Source: JBLMZH01 sp050258715 (GTDB taxonomy: Bacteria > Patescibacteriota > Doudnabacteria > UBA920 > O2-02-FULL-48-8). From it: a stretch of DNA of 25,064 nt. The notes beneath the pieces were generated by a model that worked only from the letters and a program-made list of their open reading frames with translations, did not search any database and was not told where the DNA came from. Numbering within the stretch: the first letter of the stretch is position 1; every line of letters starts with the position of its first letter. The stretch is from contig JBLMZH010000009.1 in NCBI GenBank assembly GCA_050258715.1, positions 1-25,064 on the forward strand, in the 5' to 3' direction. Of the stretch, positions 14,324 through 21,058 are shown one piece after another. A program made the position numbers and the translations under genes.

Positions 14324-14363
14324 GCGGTTCTGAAGCAAGACCTCAAGGATAAGGAGGAGTCTT

Positions 14364-14861
14364 ATGTGGTTTGTCTGTTTGGTCGCGTACCTGGTCCTCG
14401 GATGTTTGATCTCGGTTCCTTACACTCTGCTTGCAGGGTGGAACCCGGTGAACTTCGTTGTGACCGCGGTCCTTGCCCCTGCGGCCGTCCTTGCTTTTTG
14501 GGGGGCGCGGTACGTCGAGCAGATCGAGTGGATGGGGGATTGCGTGGTCGAGATCTGGAACGGAGAAGTTGCCCCTCACCCGAAGTTCAGGCGAAGCTAT
14601 TCGTGGTTCGTCCTGGGCTACTTCTTTCTGCCCATCGGCTTCAACCTGGTTTCCGTGGCGCTGAGAGTGCTTGGCTTAAGCCAGGCTGCTGACACGGTTT
14701 GGGGGCTGCGCTATGGAAGCCTGATCATCGCCCTCTCCCTCGTCATCGCGGGGCTCTTGATCCTTGCGGCCATTCTGCCGTTGTCCAGAGCGATCTATCG
14801 GTCCACGTTCTGGGTAGCGAGAAAAATCGGCCGTTCGCCTTCTCCGCAGTCGCTCGTCTAG
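14364..14861 (+). CDS. Four-helix integral membrane protein of unknown function (165 aa)
   Basis: ATG 14364 has AAGGAGG (14351-14357) six bases upstream. Hydrophobic segments lie at about residues 2-24 (starts MWFVCLVAYLVLGCLISVPY), 27-46, 75-96 and 112-136. A short polar loop with VEQIEWMGDCVVEIWNGE lies between helices 2 and 3. The C-terminal tail is basic (RAIYRSTFWVARKIGRS), which suggests a cytoplasmic end. It has its own promoter and terminator, so it is a single-gene unit. Codon use is rich in C/G-ending codons, like the genes at 326, 670 and 8568. No family is recognised. Confidence 0.8.
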   Translation: MWFVCLVAYLVLGCLISVPYTLLAGWNPVNFVVTAVLAPAAVLAFWGARYVEQIEWMGDCVVEIWNGEVAPHPKFRRSYSWFVLGYFFLPIGFNLVSVALRVLGLSQAADTVWGLRYGSLIIALSLVIAGLLILAAILPLSRAIYRSTFWVARKIGRSPSPQSLV

Positions 14862-14902
14862 CCGCTGACTCCGAGAGTTCTTCCTCCGACTCCTATGGAC
14901 AA

Positions 14903-14950
14903 ACCTGAGGTTTTTTTGGCCGCAAATCCCTTTGGGATTTGCGGCCTTTC
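14903..14950 (+). terminator. Tandem terminators of the membrane protein gene
   Basis: A short hairpin, AACCTGAGGTT with T7, is followed directly by a perfect 13-bp stem: GGCCGCAAATCCC (14918-14930) with GGGATTTGCGGCC (14934-14946), then TTTC. Confidence 0.85.
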
Positions 14951-15017
14951 ATTTCGATTTGATTCTACACGTTCTGTGCGATTTACTTGGCGTATAAATT
15001 CCAAAAACCGACTCACC

Positions 15018-15045
15018 TCGTTTTTGTCCGATCGGACAAAAACGA
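15018..15045. repeat. Perfect 28-bp palindrome
   Basis: TCGTTTTTGTCCGA (15018-15031) is followed with no spacer by its exact reverse complement (15032-15045). It lies in the gap between the terminator at 14903-14950 and the convergent minus-strand terminator at 15101. There is no T-run on either side, so it does not look like a terminator. The stretch 14951-15100 holds nothing else I can name. Confidence 0.8.
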
Positions 15046-15100
15046 TGAATCATTTAAAACGACCTCGGTAAGCGAAATTATTTTAAATTTTCAAAATGAA

Positions 15101-15129
15101 GAGGGCGGCCTAGTTGTTAGGTCGCCCTC
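15101..15129 (-). terminator. Terminator of the minus-strand small-gene pair
   Basis: On the minus strand, GAGGGCG and CCTA pair with TAGG and CGCCCTC around ACAAC, with A and C bulged between the two halves. TTCATTTT follows. Confidence 0.75.
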
Positions 15130-15156
15130 GGGGGTCTTGGGGTCGGATAATGGCGG

Positions 15157-15339
15157 CTAGCAGTTGATGATGGTGGCGCTTACGCGCTGGACCATCGGCA
15201 GCCCGAAGAGTTCGTTCTCTTCGGGATCCTGTTCAACGCTGTCCCTGCCCAGCAGCTCGCGGCGGATCTCCTCGGTCGCGATGGCTCTCGCCTTCGAGTG
15301 GGAGACGGCCGGCTGCTTCATCCGGCAGTTAGACTGCAA
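15157..15339 (-). CDS. Small hypothetical protein, second of a coupled pair (60 aa)
   Basis: TTG at 15339-15337 is chosen because AAGGAGG lies five bases upstream. The later ATG in MQSNCRMKQPAV has no such site. The product is polar: a Ser/Lys/Arg-rich start, an acidic middle (EEIRRELLGRDSVEQDPEEN), then LFGLPMVQRVSATIINC ending in Cys. There is no signal peptide or TM helix. Its start overlaps the end of the upstream gene by 11 nt, so translation is probably coupled. No family is recognised. A Cys as last residue is unusual. Confidence 0.6.
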   Translation of the reverse strand: MQSNCRMKQPAVSHSKARAIATEEIRRELLGRDSVEQDPEENELFGLPMVQRVSATIINC

Positions 15340-15520
15340 CGATGCCTCCTTGGTAGGCTTCGGGTTCCCAGGGAAGGTCGCCCGAAACGGGGTAGTGGAT
15401 GTGCCCGTCGAAGCCGGAGCCTTCGCGCCGCTTCTCCGTCTTGCGCTGGGAAGAGGTGAGCTTTGCGACCAGGCCGGCCGTCACAGAGAACAGGAACAGT
15501 CCTACCCAAATTTTTTTCAC
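15329..15520 (-). CDS. Small secreted or membrane-anchored protein (63 aa)
   Basis: GTG at 15520-15518 has GGAGG five bases upstream. A GTG two codons earlier overlaps that ribosome site and is rejected. The product begins MKKIWVGLFLFSVTAGLVAK: a short basic end and a hydrophobic helix that can act as a signal or anchor. The rest is basic (SSQRKTEKRREGSG) and then His/Pro/Trp-containing (FDGHIHYPVSGDLPWEPEAY). It is first in a two-gene unit with promoter and terminator, lying back to back with the heat-shock operon. The function is unknown. Confidence 0.65.
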   Translation of the reverse strand: MKKIWVGLFLFSVTAGLVAKLTSSQRKTEKRREGSGFDGHIHYPVSGDLPWEPEAYQGGIVAV

Positions 15521-15569
15521 AGACACCTCCGTTCGATATCCGAGGCGGCGAAATCCGTCCGGATAGCAT

Positions 15570-15599
15570 ATCTTACAACGTTTGCTCGGGGTAGGTCAA
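15570..15599 (-). promoter_or_regulatory. Promoter of the small minus-strand pair
   Basis: On the minus strand: TTGACC (15599-15594), 18 nt, TAAGAT (15575-15570). The predicted start is near 15563, with a 43-nt leader. Confidence 0.55.
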
Positions 15600-15637
15600 G
15601 CCGGAACCGGCTTCATTGGCCCTTGGGGATGTTGTTT

Positions 15638-15664
15638 TTGGCACTTGACAGTCTTGAGTGCCAA
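15638..15664 (+). promoter_or_regulatory. CIRCE operator 1
   Basis: TTGGCACTT, nine bases, GAGTGCCAA. This is the 9-9-9 CIRCE layout bound by HrcA (usual form TTAGCACTC-N9-GAGTGCTAA), with G for A and C for T at the matched third positions. It overlaps the -35 box of the hrcA promoter. Confidence 0.9.
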
Positions 15665-15673
15665 AAATATAAT
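15645..15673 (+). promoter_or_regulatory. Consensus promoter of the heat-shock cluster
   Basis: TTGACA (15645-15650), exactly 17 nt, TATAAT (15668-15673): a full consensus housekeeping promoter. It is covered upstream by CIRCE 1 and followed by CIRCE 2 over the start region (start near 15680). The gene set would be strongly on whenever HrcA lets go. Confidence 0.92.
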
Positions 15674-15684
15674 GAGAAAGAACA

Positions 15685-15711
15685 CTGGCACTCAAAACAT
15701 TTAAGTGCCAA
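15685..15711 (+). promoter_or_regulatory. CIRCE operator 2
   Basis: CTGGCACTC, nine bases, AAGTGCCAA, with seven of eight core positions symmetric. It lies just after the start site and ends nine bases before the hrcA ATG. Confidence 0.85.
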
Positions 15712-15719
15712 AAGAAAAT

Positions 15720-16457
15720 ATGGAACTACCCCTAAGACAACAAAGGATCCTGGCCGCGATAATCAAGGAATATTCGGAAAACGCGACCCCCGTGGGCTCA
15801 AAAGAGCTTGTTTCCAAGTACAATATCCACGTCAGTCCGGCCACGATCAGGAGCGAAATGGCGGCTTTGGAAAAGGCGGGCTATATTTACCAGCCCCATA
15901 AATCGGCTGGGAGAATTCCAACCGACAAAGGCTACCGGCTTTTCATCAATGAACTCATGCGCCGGTTCGAGCTTTCGGAAAAAGAGCGGCGCCTGCTGCG
16001 GGACGAGCTGGGGAAGCTGAAGGTCGCTCACGAGCAGCTGGGGCGCTCCATCGCCAATCTCATTTCCACCGTGTCGGGCCAGGCCGCATTCGCGCTTTTG
16101 CCCAACGACACATCCTCCACCGGACTTTCCAGGATCGTGACCGAGCCGGAGCTTTCCGACCCTGACACTCTGAAGGGCGTAACCGAACTGTTTGATCATC
16201 TCGACCTTCATGCCACCAAACTGCTTAAAGCACCCGACGGCAAAATCGAAACCTTTATCGGCAAAGAATCGCCGCTGCCCGTGCCGAAGAACATGAGCCT
16301 GGTCATTTCCAAAATCAAGCTTAAGGACGGCAAGAAGGGGATGGTTGGAATTTTGGGGCCGAAGCGCATGGCCTACGCCAAGAATTTGTCGCTTCTCGAA
16401 TATCTTTCCAAACTTCTTTCCGGAACCGCGCTCATTATCTTTATTATTTACAGATAA
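15720..16457 (+). CDS. hrcA: Heat-inducible transcription repressor HrcA (short form)
   Basis: HrcA binds CIRCE operators and represses chaperone genes. The N-terminal winged-helix domain is well kept: RQQRILAAIIKEYSENATPV, GSKELV, then VSPATIRSEMAALEKAGYIY, QPHKSAGRIPTDKGYRLFIN. The C-terminal block GILGPKRMAYAKNLSLLEYL is also typical of HrcA. At 245 residues it is about 100 shorter than the usual 340 or so, mostly from loss in the middle, where the inserted dimerisation domain normally lies. ATG 15720 is chosen over GTG 15705, which falls inside CIRCE 2. There is only an A-rich weak ribosome site. It heads the cluster and sits six bases before grpE, so it should control itself and the genes behind it. 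Confidence 0.93.
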   Translation: MELPLRQQRILAAIIKEYSENATPVGSKELVSKYNIHVSPATIRSEMAALEKAGYIYQPHKSAGRIPTDKGYRLFINELMRRFELSEKERRLLRDELGKLKVAHEQLGRSIANLISTVSGQAAFALLPNDTSSTGLSRIVTEPELSDPDTLKGVTELFDHLDLHATKLLKAPDGKIETFIGKESPLPVPKNMSLVISKIKLKDGKKGMVGILGPKRMAYAKNLSLLEYLSKLLSGTALIIFIIYR

Positions 16458-16463
16458 AAAACC

Positions 16464-16982
16464 ATGGACGAACAAGACCTGATCGACGCAGACAAAATCG
16501 AGGACAGCGATGCGGCTGGCGTTGGTTCGAACGCCGAAATCGACCGGCTGAAAGAGGAAAACGACCGGCTAATGAACAATTGGAAGCGGGCCGCGGCCGA
16601 CTTCGAGAATTTCAAGAAACGCAAGCAGCAGGAATCGACGGAATTGCTGGAATTTGCCAAGGAAATGGCCGTGGTCAAGCTGCTTCCGTCCCTTCAAAGT
16701 TTTGAGCAGATTTTAAAATACGCGCCGCATGACGATAAGTACAAGGATTGGCTGACGGGACTTAAGGTCACGATCATGCAGCTTGAGCAGACCATGGAGG
16801 AAATGGGAATAAAAAAGATCCCGACGCTGGGAGCCAAGTTCGATCATAATCTCCACGAAGCGGTGGAGGAAACCGAAGACGCCGAAGAAGGAATGGTGGC
16901 AAAGGAAATTCAGCCCGGGTTCACCTTAAACGGTCGGGTCATGATCCCGGCAAAAGTAGCGGTCGGGAAAAGCGCAGCTTAA
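16464..16982 (+). CDS. grpE: Nucleotide exchange factor GrpE
   Basis: GrpE drives ADP release from DnaK. The 172-residue product has an acidic N-terminus, a long coiled coil (EIDRLKEENDRLMNNWKRAA, then DFENFKKRKQQE), the helical LLPSLQSFEQIL region, and the C-terminal beta domain (GAKFDHNLHEAVEE, then IQPGFTLNGRVMIPAKVAVG). All are GrpE hallmarks. It starts six bases after hrcA with no ribosome site and may depend on coupled translation. After the TAA, the +1 frame stays open as a hydrophilic tail (KDKTDENAESKDSPAE) to TGA 17029-17031, which may be the remains of a longer C-terminus. Confidence 0.95.
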   Translation: MDEQDLIDADKIEDSDAAGVGSNAEIDRLKEENDRLMNNWKRAAADFENFKKRKQQESTELLEFAKEMAVVKLLPSLQSFEQILKYAPHDDKYKDWLTGLKVTIMQLEQTMEEMGIKKIPTLGAKFDHNLHEAVEETEDAEEGMVAKEIQPGFTLNGRVMIPAKVAVGKSAA

Positions 16983-17076
16983 GGACAAGACAGACGAGAA
17001 TGCGGAAAGCAAGGACAGCCCAGCCGAATGATTTTTCAGGGATTAATTAAAATAATTAATTAAGAAAGGAGTCAAT

Positions 17077-17490
17077 ATGGCACAATTGGTAAAATTCACG
17101 CCGTTTTCGGACATCGACAAATTCTTCAATGACGACTTCTTCATGCCGATCCTTCCGAGAACCGGATCTCCTGCAATCGACCTTTATGAGACCGACAACG
17201 AGATCGTGGCCGAGGTCAGCGTTCCGGGCATAGATCCGAAGAAGGTTAACATTGAGATCGAAAATAATATCCTGCACATCCGCTCCGAAGAGTCTGAAGA
17301 AAAACTGGAGCAGGGCCGCGACTATTACCGCAAGGAAGTGCGAAAAGGCGTGTTTGCCCGCTCGATCGGCTTGCCGGTCGAAGTGGAAGCGGACAAGGTC
17401 AGCGCTTCGAGCGAGAAAGGAATGCTTAAGATAGTCATGCCTAAGAGCGAAAAGGCCAAGCCGAAGAAAGTGCATGTGGACGTAAAGTAA
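17077..17490 (+). CDS. Small heat-shock protein (Hsp20/alpha-crystallin family)
   Basis: 137 residues. Small heat-shock proteins hold unfolding proteins in the cytoplasm until DnaK can refold them. The alpha-crystallin domain spans about residues 28-135: IDLYETDNEIVAEVSVPGID, KVNIEIENNILHIRSE, the Y-R-K-E strand, then GVFARSIGLPVEVEADKVSA and GMLKIVMPKSEKAKPKKVHV. There is no IxI/V motif after the domain, and the tail ends HVDVK. AAAGGAG lies just before ATG 17077, a clear ribosome site compared with hrcA and grpE. It sits between grpE and dnaK, so it shares the CIRCE control. Confidence 0.95.
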   Translation: MAQLVKFTPFSDIDKFFNDDFFMPILPRTGSPAIDLYETDNEIVAEVSVPGIDPKKVNIEIENNILHIRSEESEEKLEQGRDYYRKEVRKGVFARSIGLPVEVEADKVSASSEKGMLKIVMPKSEKAKPKKVHVDVK

Positions 17491-17503
17491 ATTCTAATGA
17501 AAG

Positions 17504-17535
17504 AGGGCCGCGCTTGCTTTCGCAAGCGCGGCCCT
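17504..17535 (+). terminator. Strong hairpin between hsp20 and dnaK
   Basis: A perfect 14-bp stem, AGGGCCGCGCTTGC with its complement, around TTTC. No T-run follows, so it may act as a partial terminator or as an mRNA end that protects the hrcA-grpE-hsp20 part. A second hairpin, AAATCCAGAA with TTCCGGATTT (17574-17600, one mismatch), lies in the dnaK leader. Confidence 0.65.
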
Positions 17536-17680
17536 AAGACCTGGGAATAAATGTTCAGCTTCTCGCCCGGTCTAAATCCAGAAAAAAATGTTCCGGATTT
17601 GGATCGGGAAAGAAAACCGAAAAATCTTTAATCAGCGACTTGCAAATTAATTATCAAATTCGTAATTTAGGAGAAAATAT

Positions 17681-19576
17681 ATGGCAAAGATCATAGGTAT
17701 CGATTTGGGAACTTCTAACTCCGCAGCAGCGGTCATGGAAGGCGGCAAGCCGGCAATGGTGCCGTCGGCCGAAGGCCAGACCGTGGCCGGGAAAGCCTTC
17801 CCGTCCTACGTGGCTTTCACCAAGGACGGCCAGCTGTTGGTGGGCGAGCCGGCCAGGCGCCAGGCCGTGACCAATCCGGAAGGCACGGTTTACGAAGCCA
17901 AACGGAAAATGGGCACGAACTTCAAATACACCATCGACGGCAAGGATTACACTCCCGAGCAGATTTCGGCGTTCCTTCTGCAGAAAATCAAAAAAGATGC
18001 GGAAGCATTTTTGGGCGAACCAGTGAGCAAGGCCGTCATCACTGTTCCTGCTTACTTTGACGACTCCCAGCGCCAGGCGACCAAGAACGCCGGCGAGATC
18101 GCGGGTCTTGAGGTGGTCAGAGTCATCAACGAACCGACTGCGGCCGCATTCGCTTACGGCTTGGACAAGTCTCAGAAAGACCAAAAGATCCTAGTCTTCG
18201 ACTTGGGCGGCGGAACTTTGGACGTCACTGTCATGGATTTCGGTGAAGAGGGAGGCCAGGCCACGTTCGAAGTGCTTTCGACCTCAGGAGACACTCAGCT
18301 TGGCGGCAAGGACATGGACACGGCACTGATCGATTATGTGGTGGCTGAATTTAAGCGCGAGAGCGGGCTGGATTTAAAGAACGACAAGATGGCCATGAAC
18401 CGCGTGCGCGAAGCCGTTGAAAAAGCCAAGATCGAACTTTCCACTGTGCTTGAAACTGACATTAATTTGCCGTTCATCTCCGCCGACGCCTCGGGTCCGA
18501 AACATTTGACGTTGAAAATGACCCGGGCCAAGCTTGAAGACCTGGTCAAACCGATCGTGGAAAGAATGAAGCATCCGGTGGAGCAGGCTTTAAACGACGC
18601 CCATTTAACGCCGAATGAGATCGCTAAAATTATTTTGGTCGGCGGCCCGACCCGCATGCCCATAGTCCAGAAGTTCGTGGAAGAATACATCGGCAAGCAG
18701 GTTGAGCGCGGCATTGATCCCATGGAAGCAGTGGCCAAAGGTGCCGCCATCCAAGCGGGAGTCATGTCGGGTGATGTTCAGGGCAAGGAAATTCTGCTGC
18801 TCGACGTAACACCTCTGACTTTAGGCATTGAAACTTTGGGCAGCGTGGCCACGCCGTTGATCGAACGCAATTCCACCATCCCGACTTCCAAAACCCAGAC
18901 CTTCTCAACCGCGGCCGACAATCAAACTTCGGTTGAAATCCACGTGGTCCAGGGTGAGCGGCCCTTGGCCAACGACAATAAGTCTTTAGGCAAGTTTCAT
19001 CTGGACGGCATCCCGCCGTCACCGCGCGGAGTGCCGCAGATTGAAGTGACTTTTGACATCGACGCCAACGGCATTCTGACGGTCACGGCCAAAGACAAGG
19101 CCACGGGCAAAACGCAGAACATCAAGATTACCGGATCTTCGAACCTCAACAAGGACGAGATCGAGCGAATGAAAAAAGAAGCCGAGGCGCACGCTGCGGA
19201 AGACCGCAAGCGCCGCGAAACCATTGACGTCCGAAACCAGGCCGACACTATTATTTCAGTGTCCGAACGCACGCTTAAGGAAGCGGGCGAAAAGGCTCCG
19301 GAAGCGGACAAAAAAGTGGTGACGGAAAAGCTTGAAGCGCTTAAGGCCATCAAGGACAAGGAAGACGTCGAAGCCATTAAAAAGGCTATGGACGAACTTT
19401 CCACCGCCATTCAGAAGGTCGGGGCCGCAATGTACGGCTCGCAACAGCAAAACCCGCCCGGCGGCAATACCCAGGCCGGAGCGCAAGGAGCCAATCCCAA
19501 TCCGGGCAATCCCGGTAGCGGTCAGGGCGCGGGCCAAGGCGCGACTGATGCGGAATTCAAGGACACGCCGAAATAA
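17681..19576 (+). CDS. dnaK: Molecular chaperone DnaK (Hsp70)
   Basis: 631 residues, the usual length. It is an ATP-driven cytoplasmic chaperone working with DnaJ and GrpE, both in this cluster. The three Hsp70 signatures are present: IDLGTSNS (7-14; most relatives have GTTNS), VFDLGGGTLDVTVMDFG, and ILVGGPTRMPIVQKFVEE. NEPTAAAFAYGLD, the linker EILLLDVTPLTLGIETLG and the peptide-binding domain (ERNSTIPTSKTQTFSTAADN) are kept. The lid helices end in a Gln/Gly/Asn/Pro-rich tail and DAEFKDTPK. AGGAG precedes ATG 17681. A possible TTGCAA-N17-TAATTT just upstream would start transcription after the ribosome site, so it is not accepted as a promoter. Confidence 0.97.
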   Translation: MAKIIGIDLGTSNSAAAVMEGGKPAMVPSAEGQTVAGKAFPSYVAFTKDGQLLVGEPARRQAVTNPEGTVYEAKRKMGTNFKYTIDGKDYTPEQISAFLLQKIKKDAEAFLGEPVSKAVITVPAYFDDSQRQATKNAGEIAGLEVVRVINEPTAAAFAYGLDKSQKDQKILVFDLGGGTLDVTVMDFGEEGGQATFEVLSTSGDTQLGGKDMDTALIDYVVAEFKRESGLDLKNDKMAMNRVREAVEKAKIELSTVLETDINLPFISADASGPKHLTLKMTRAKLEDLVKPIVERMKHPVEQALNDAHLTPNEIAKIILVGGPTRMPIVQKFVEEYIGKQVERGIDPMEAVAKGAAIQAGVMSGDVQGKEILLLDVTPLTLGIETLGSVATPLIERNSTIPTSKTQTFSTAADNQTSVEIHVVQGERPLANDNKSLGKFHLDGIPPSPRGVPQIEVTFDIDANGILTVTAKDKATGKTQNIKITGSSNLNKDEIERMKKEAEAHAAEDRKRRETIDVRNQADTIISVSERTLKEAGEKAPEADKKVVTEKLEALKAIKDKEDVEAIKKAMDELSTAIQKVGAAMYGSQQQNPPGGNTQAGAQGANPNPGNPGSGQGAGQGATDAEFKDTPK

Positions 19577-19582
19577 TCAAAA

Positions 19583-19612
19583 GGGTTCGGGGTAAATGTT
19601 TACCCCGGACCC
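19583..19612 (+). terminator. Hairpin after dnaK
   Basis: GGGTTCGGGGTAA pairs with TTACCCCGGACCC (one U-G pair) around ATGT. No T-run follows. It may cut down transcription into the following genes and so set dnaK above dnaJ. Confidence 0.55.
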
Positions 19613-19677
19613 CAATCTTGTTATCCTTAACGAACCAAACCATTAACATAAATAAAGCGGATAATCCCGCAAATTCT

Positions 19678-19980
19678 ATGGCAGCAGCCAACAACCAGCA
19701 GCAGATCAATATTAAAATTGAGGACAGCGTGCTTAAGGGCAGTTATTCGAACCTGATGTTCGCTTCCCACACCAAAGAGGAATTCGTCCTCGATTTCATA
19801 AACGTCTTCGGGCCTCAAGGGATTCAGGTCGCCAAGATCATCACCAGCCCCGGGCACTTCAAACGCATCGTCGGCGCCTTAAACGACAACCTGAAAAAGT
19901 ACGAGGAGCAATACAGCGCCATTGAAAGCCAGGCACCGCAAACCACGACCACGACTGAATCGTCAAAGTTCGGGTTTTAA
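19678..19980 (+). CDS. DUF3467-family protein (100 aa)
   Basis: The core INIKIEDSVLKGSYSNLMFA, then SHTKEEFVLDFINVFG, ITSPGHFKRIVGALNDNLKK and YEEQY matches DUF3467, a small conserved family of unknown role. ATG 19678 gives MAAANNQQQINIKI. A TTG 60 bases upstream in the same frame would sit next to the dnaK hairpin and adds nothing conserved. The tail is Thr/Ser rich and ends in KFGF. No ribosome site is visible. It lies between dnaK and dnaJ, which suggests a link to protein quality control or simply shared heat-shock expression. Confidence 0.85.
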   Translation: MAAANNQQQINIKIEDSVLKGSYSNLMFASHTKEEFVLDFINVFGPQGIQVAKIITSPGHFKRIVGALNDNLKKYEEQYSAIESQAPQTTTTTESSKFGF

Positions 19981-20033
19981 TTTCAAACAAAACATTTCTG
20001 GCAGAGAAAAATTAAATTTCTAAAACATAAAAA

Positions 20034-21014
20034 ATGCCCGGAGAAATTTTTGAATCCATGAAGGAGGCCGAGGAAAAGAACGTCAGCAGGGTGAGGGGAC
20101 TCAAGGTCGCTTTTCTTGCGATAGTCTATACTGTCCTGATCTTTGCCACGCTTTGGCTGGCCTTCCAGGGCCTCTATTCGAACCAGGACCTGATCTTTTG
20201 GGTCTGGGCGGTTGCGGCGGCCATGTTCTCGCTGATCACTTATACTTTTCTGGCCATGGTCTTCGACAGAGAATGGCTGTTTGCCACGATCAACCTCCTC
20301 TCCCTGATTTTTTATGTCGCGATTTATCCCAGGGACATGTATGTTTTGGCCGGCGGCGCACTGTTCTTCCTGCTCATGGTTTTGTTCCAGCACCGGATCC
20401 GGGCGGAAAGCAAAAATCAGCTCAACTTTTCCCTGAGAAGAGTGATGAATGGCAGTCTGGTGGCCGCTTCCTATGCGCTGCTCCTGCTGGTAGGCTTCAA
20501 TCTTTACTATCACATCAACCAGGATTTGAAGCAGCATCCGGACCGTTTTTATGAGACCATGACCTCGGCCATAACCGGCAGCATCCCGTTTGTTTCCGAG
20601 AATTTGGCAGCCGGCACCAATCTCAACCAAAGCTTGGACGAGTATTTGATGGTCAAGGCCGAGCCTGAGCTTTCGGCCAATCCGGGGGTTACGCCTAACG
20701 AGCGGTCGTCATTTTTGAACATTTACCGCGAGCAGTTCTTAAAACAGTTTGGGATCAGCGCTTCGGGCGACGAGACGCTTAAGGCCGTCATTGATAAGAT
20801 CGTCGCCGCCAAGGTCGAACAGGCTTCCGCGAAATACAGCGCTTATTTGCCGCTGATCTTCGCACTTCTGGTGATTGCCGCGCTGAGACTGTTCATGTTC
20901 GTGTTCAACCTTGTTACCATGCTGGTCGGATACATCATACTGCAGCTTTTGATCTTGGCGAGATTTTTCCATATCGGAAAGGCGAGTATTGAGGTCAAAC
21001 GGCTTGATATATAA
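20034..21014 (+). CDS. Integral membrane protein within the dnaK-dnaJ cluster (326 aa)
   Basis: A basic, acidic-rich start (MPGEIFESMKEAEEKNVSRV) is followed by hydrophobic helices at about residues 25-46, 55-78, 83-97, 103-118 and 141-159. A long outer domain of about 110 residues (starts YHINQDLKQHPDRFYETMTS) comes next, then two more helices in 261-312 and a short basic tail (ASIEVKRLDI). The topology is therefore six or seven helices with one large loop. No catalytic motif is visible, and no family is recognised with confidence. No ribosome site precedes ATG 20034. Its position suggests expression under HrcA control. A membrane-stress role is only a guess. Confidence 0.75.
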   Translation: MPGEIFESMKEAEEKNVSRVRGLKVAFLAIVYTVLIFATLWLAFQGLYSNQDLIFWVWAVAAAMFSLITYTFLAMVFDREWLFATINLLSLIFYVAIYPRDMYVLAGGALFFLLMVLFQHRIRAESKNQLNFSLRRVMNGSLVAASYALLLLVGFNLYYHINQDLKQHPDRFYETMTSAITGSIPFVSENLAAGTNLNQSLDEYLMVKAEPELSANPGVTPNERSSFLNIYREQFLKQFGISASGDETLKAVIDKIVAAKVEQASAKYSAYLPLIFALLVIAALRLFMFVFNLVTMLVGYIILQLLILARFFHIGKASIEVKRLDI

Positions 21015-21058
21015 TCTACTAATTCCCAGATTTTCCAGTTACCATTTGAATTGAAATT

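Noticed and set aside
15798..16475. Minus-strand open frame of 225 codons
   Set aside because: It is a shadow of hrcA, and the plus strand has clear HrcA motifs.
17640..17668. TTGCAA-N17-TAATTT as a dnaK promoter
   Set aside because: Transcription would start near 17675, after the AGGAG ribosome site and only a few bases before the ATG.
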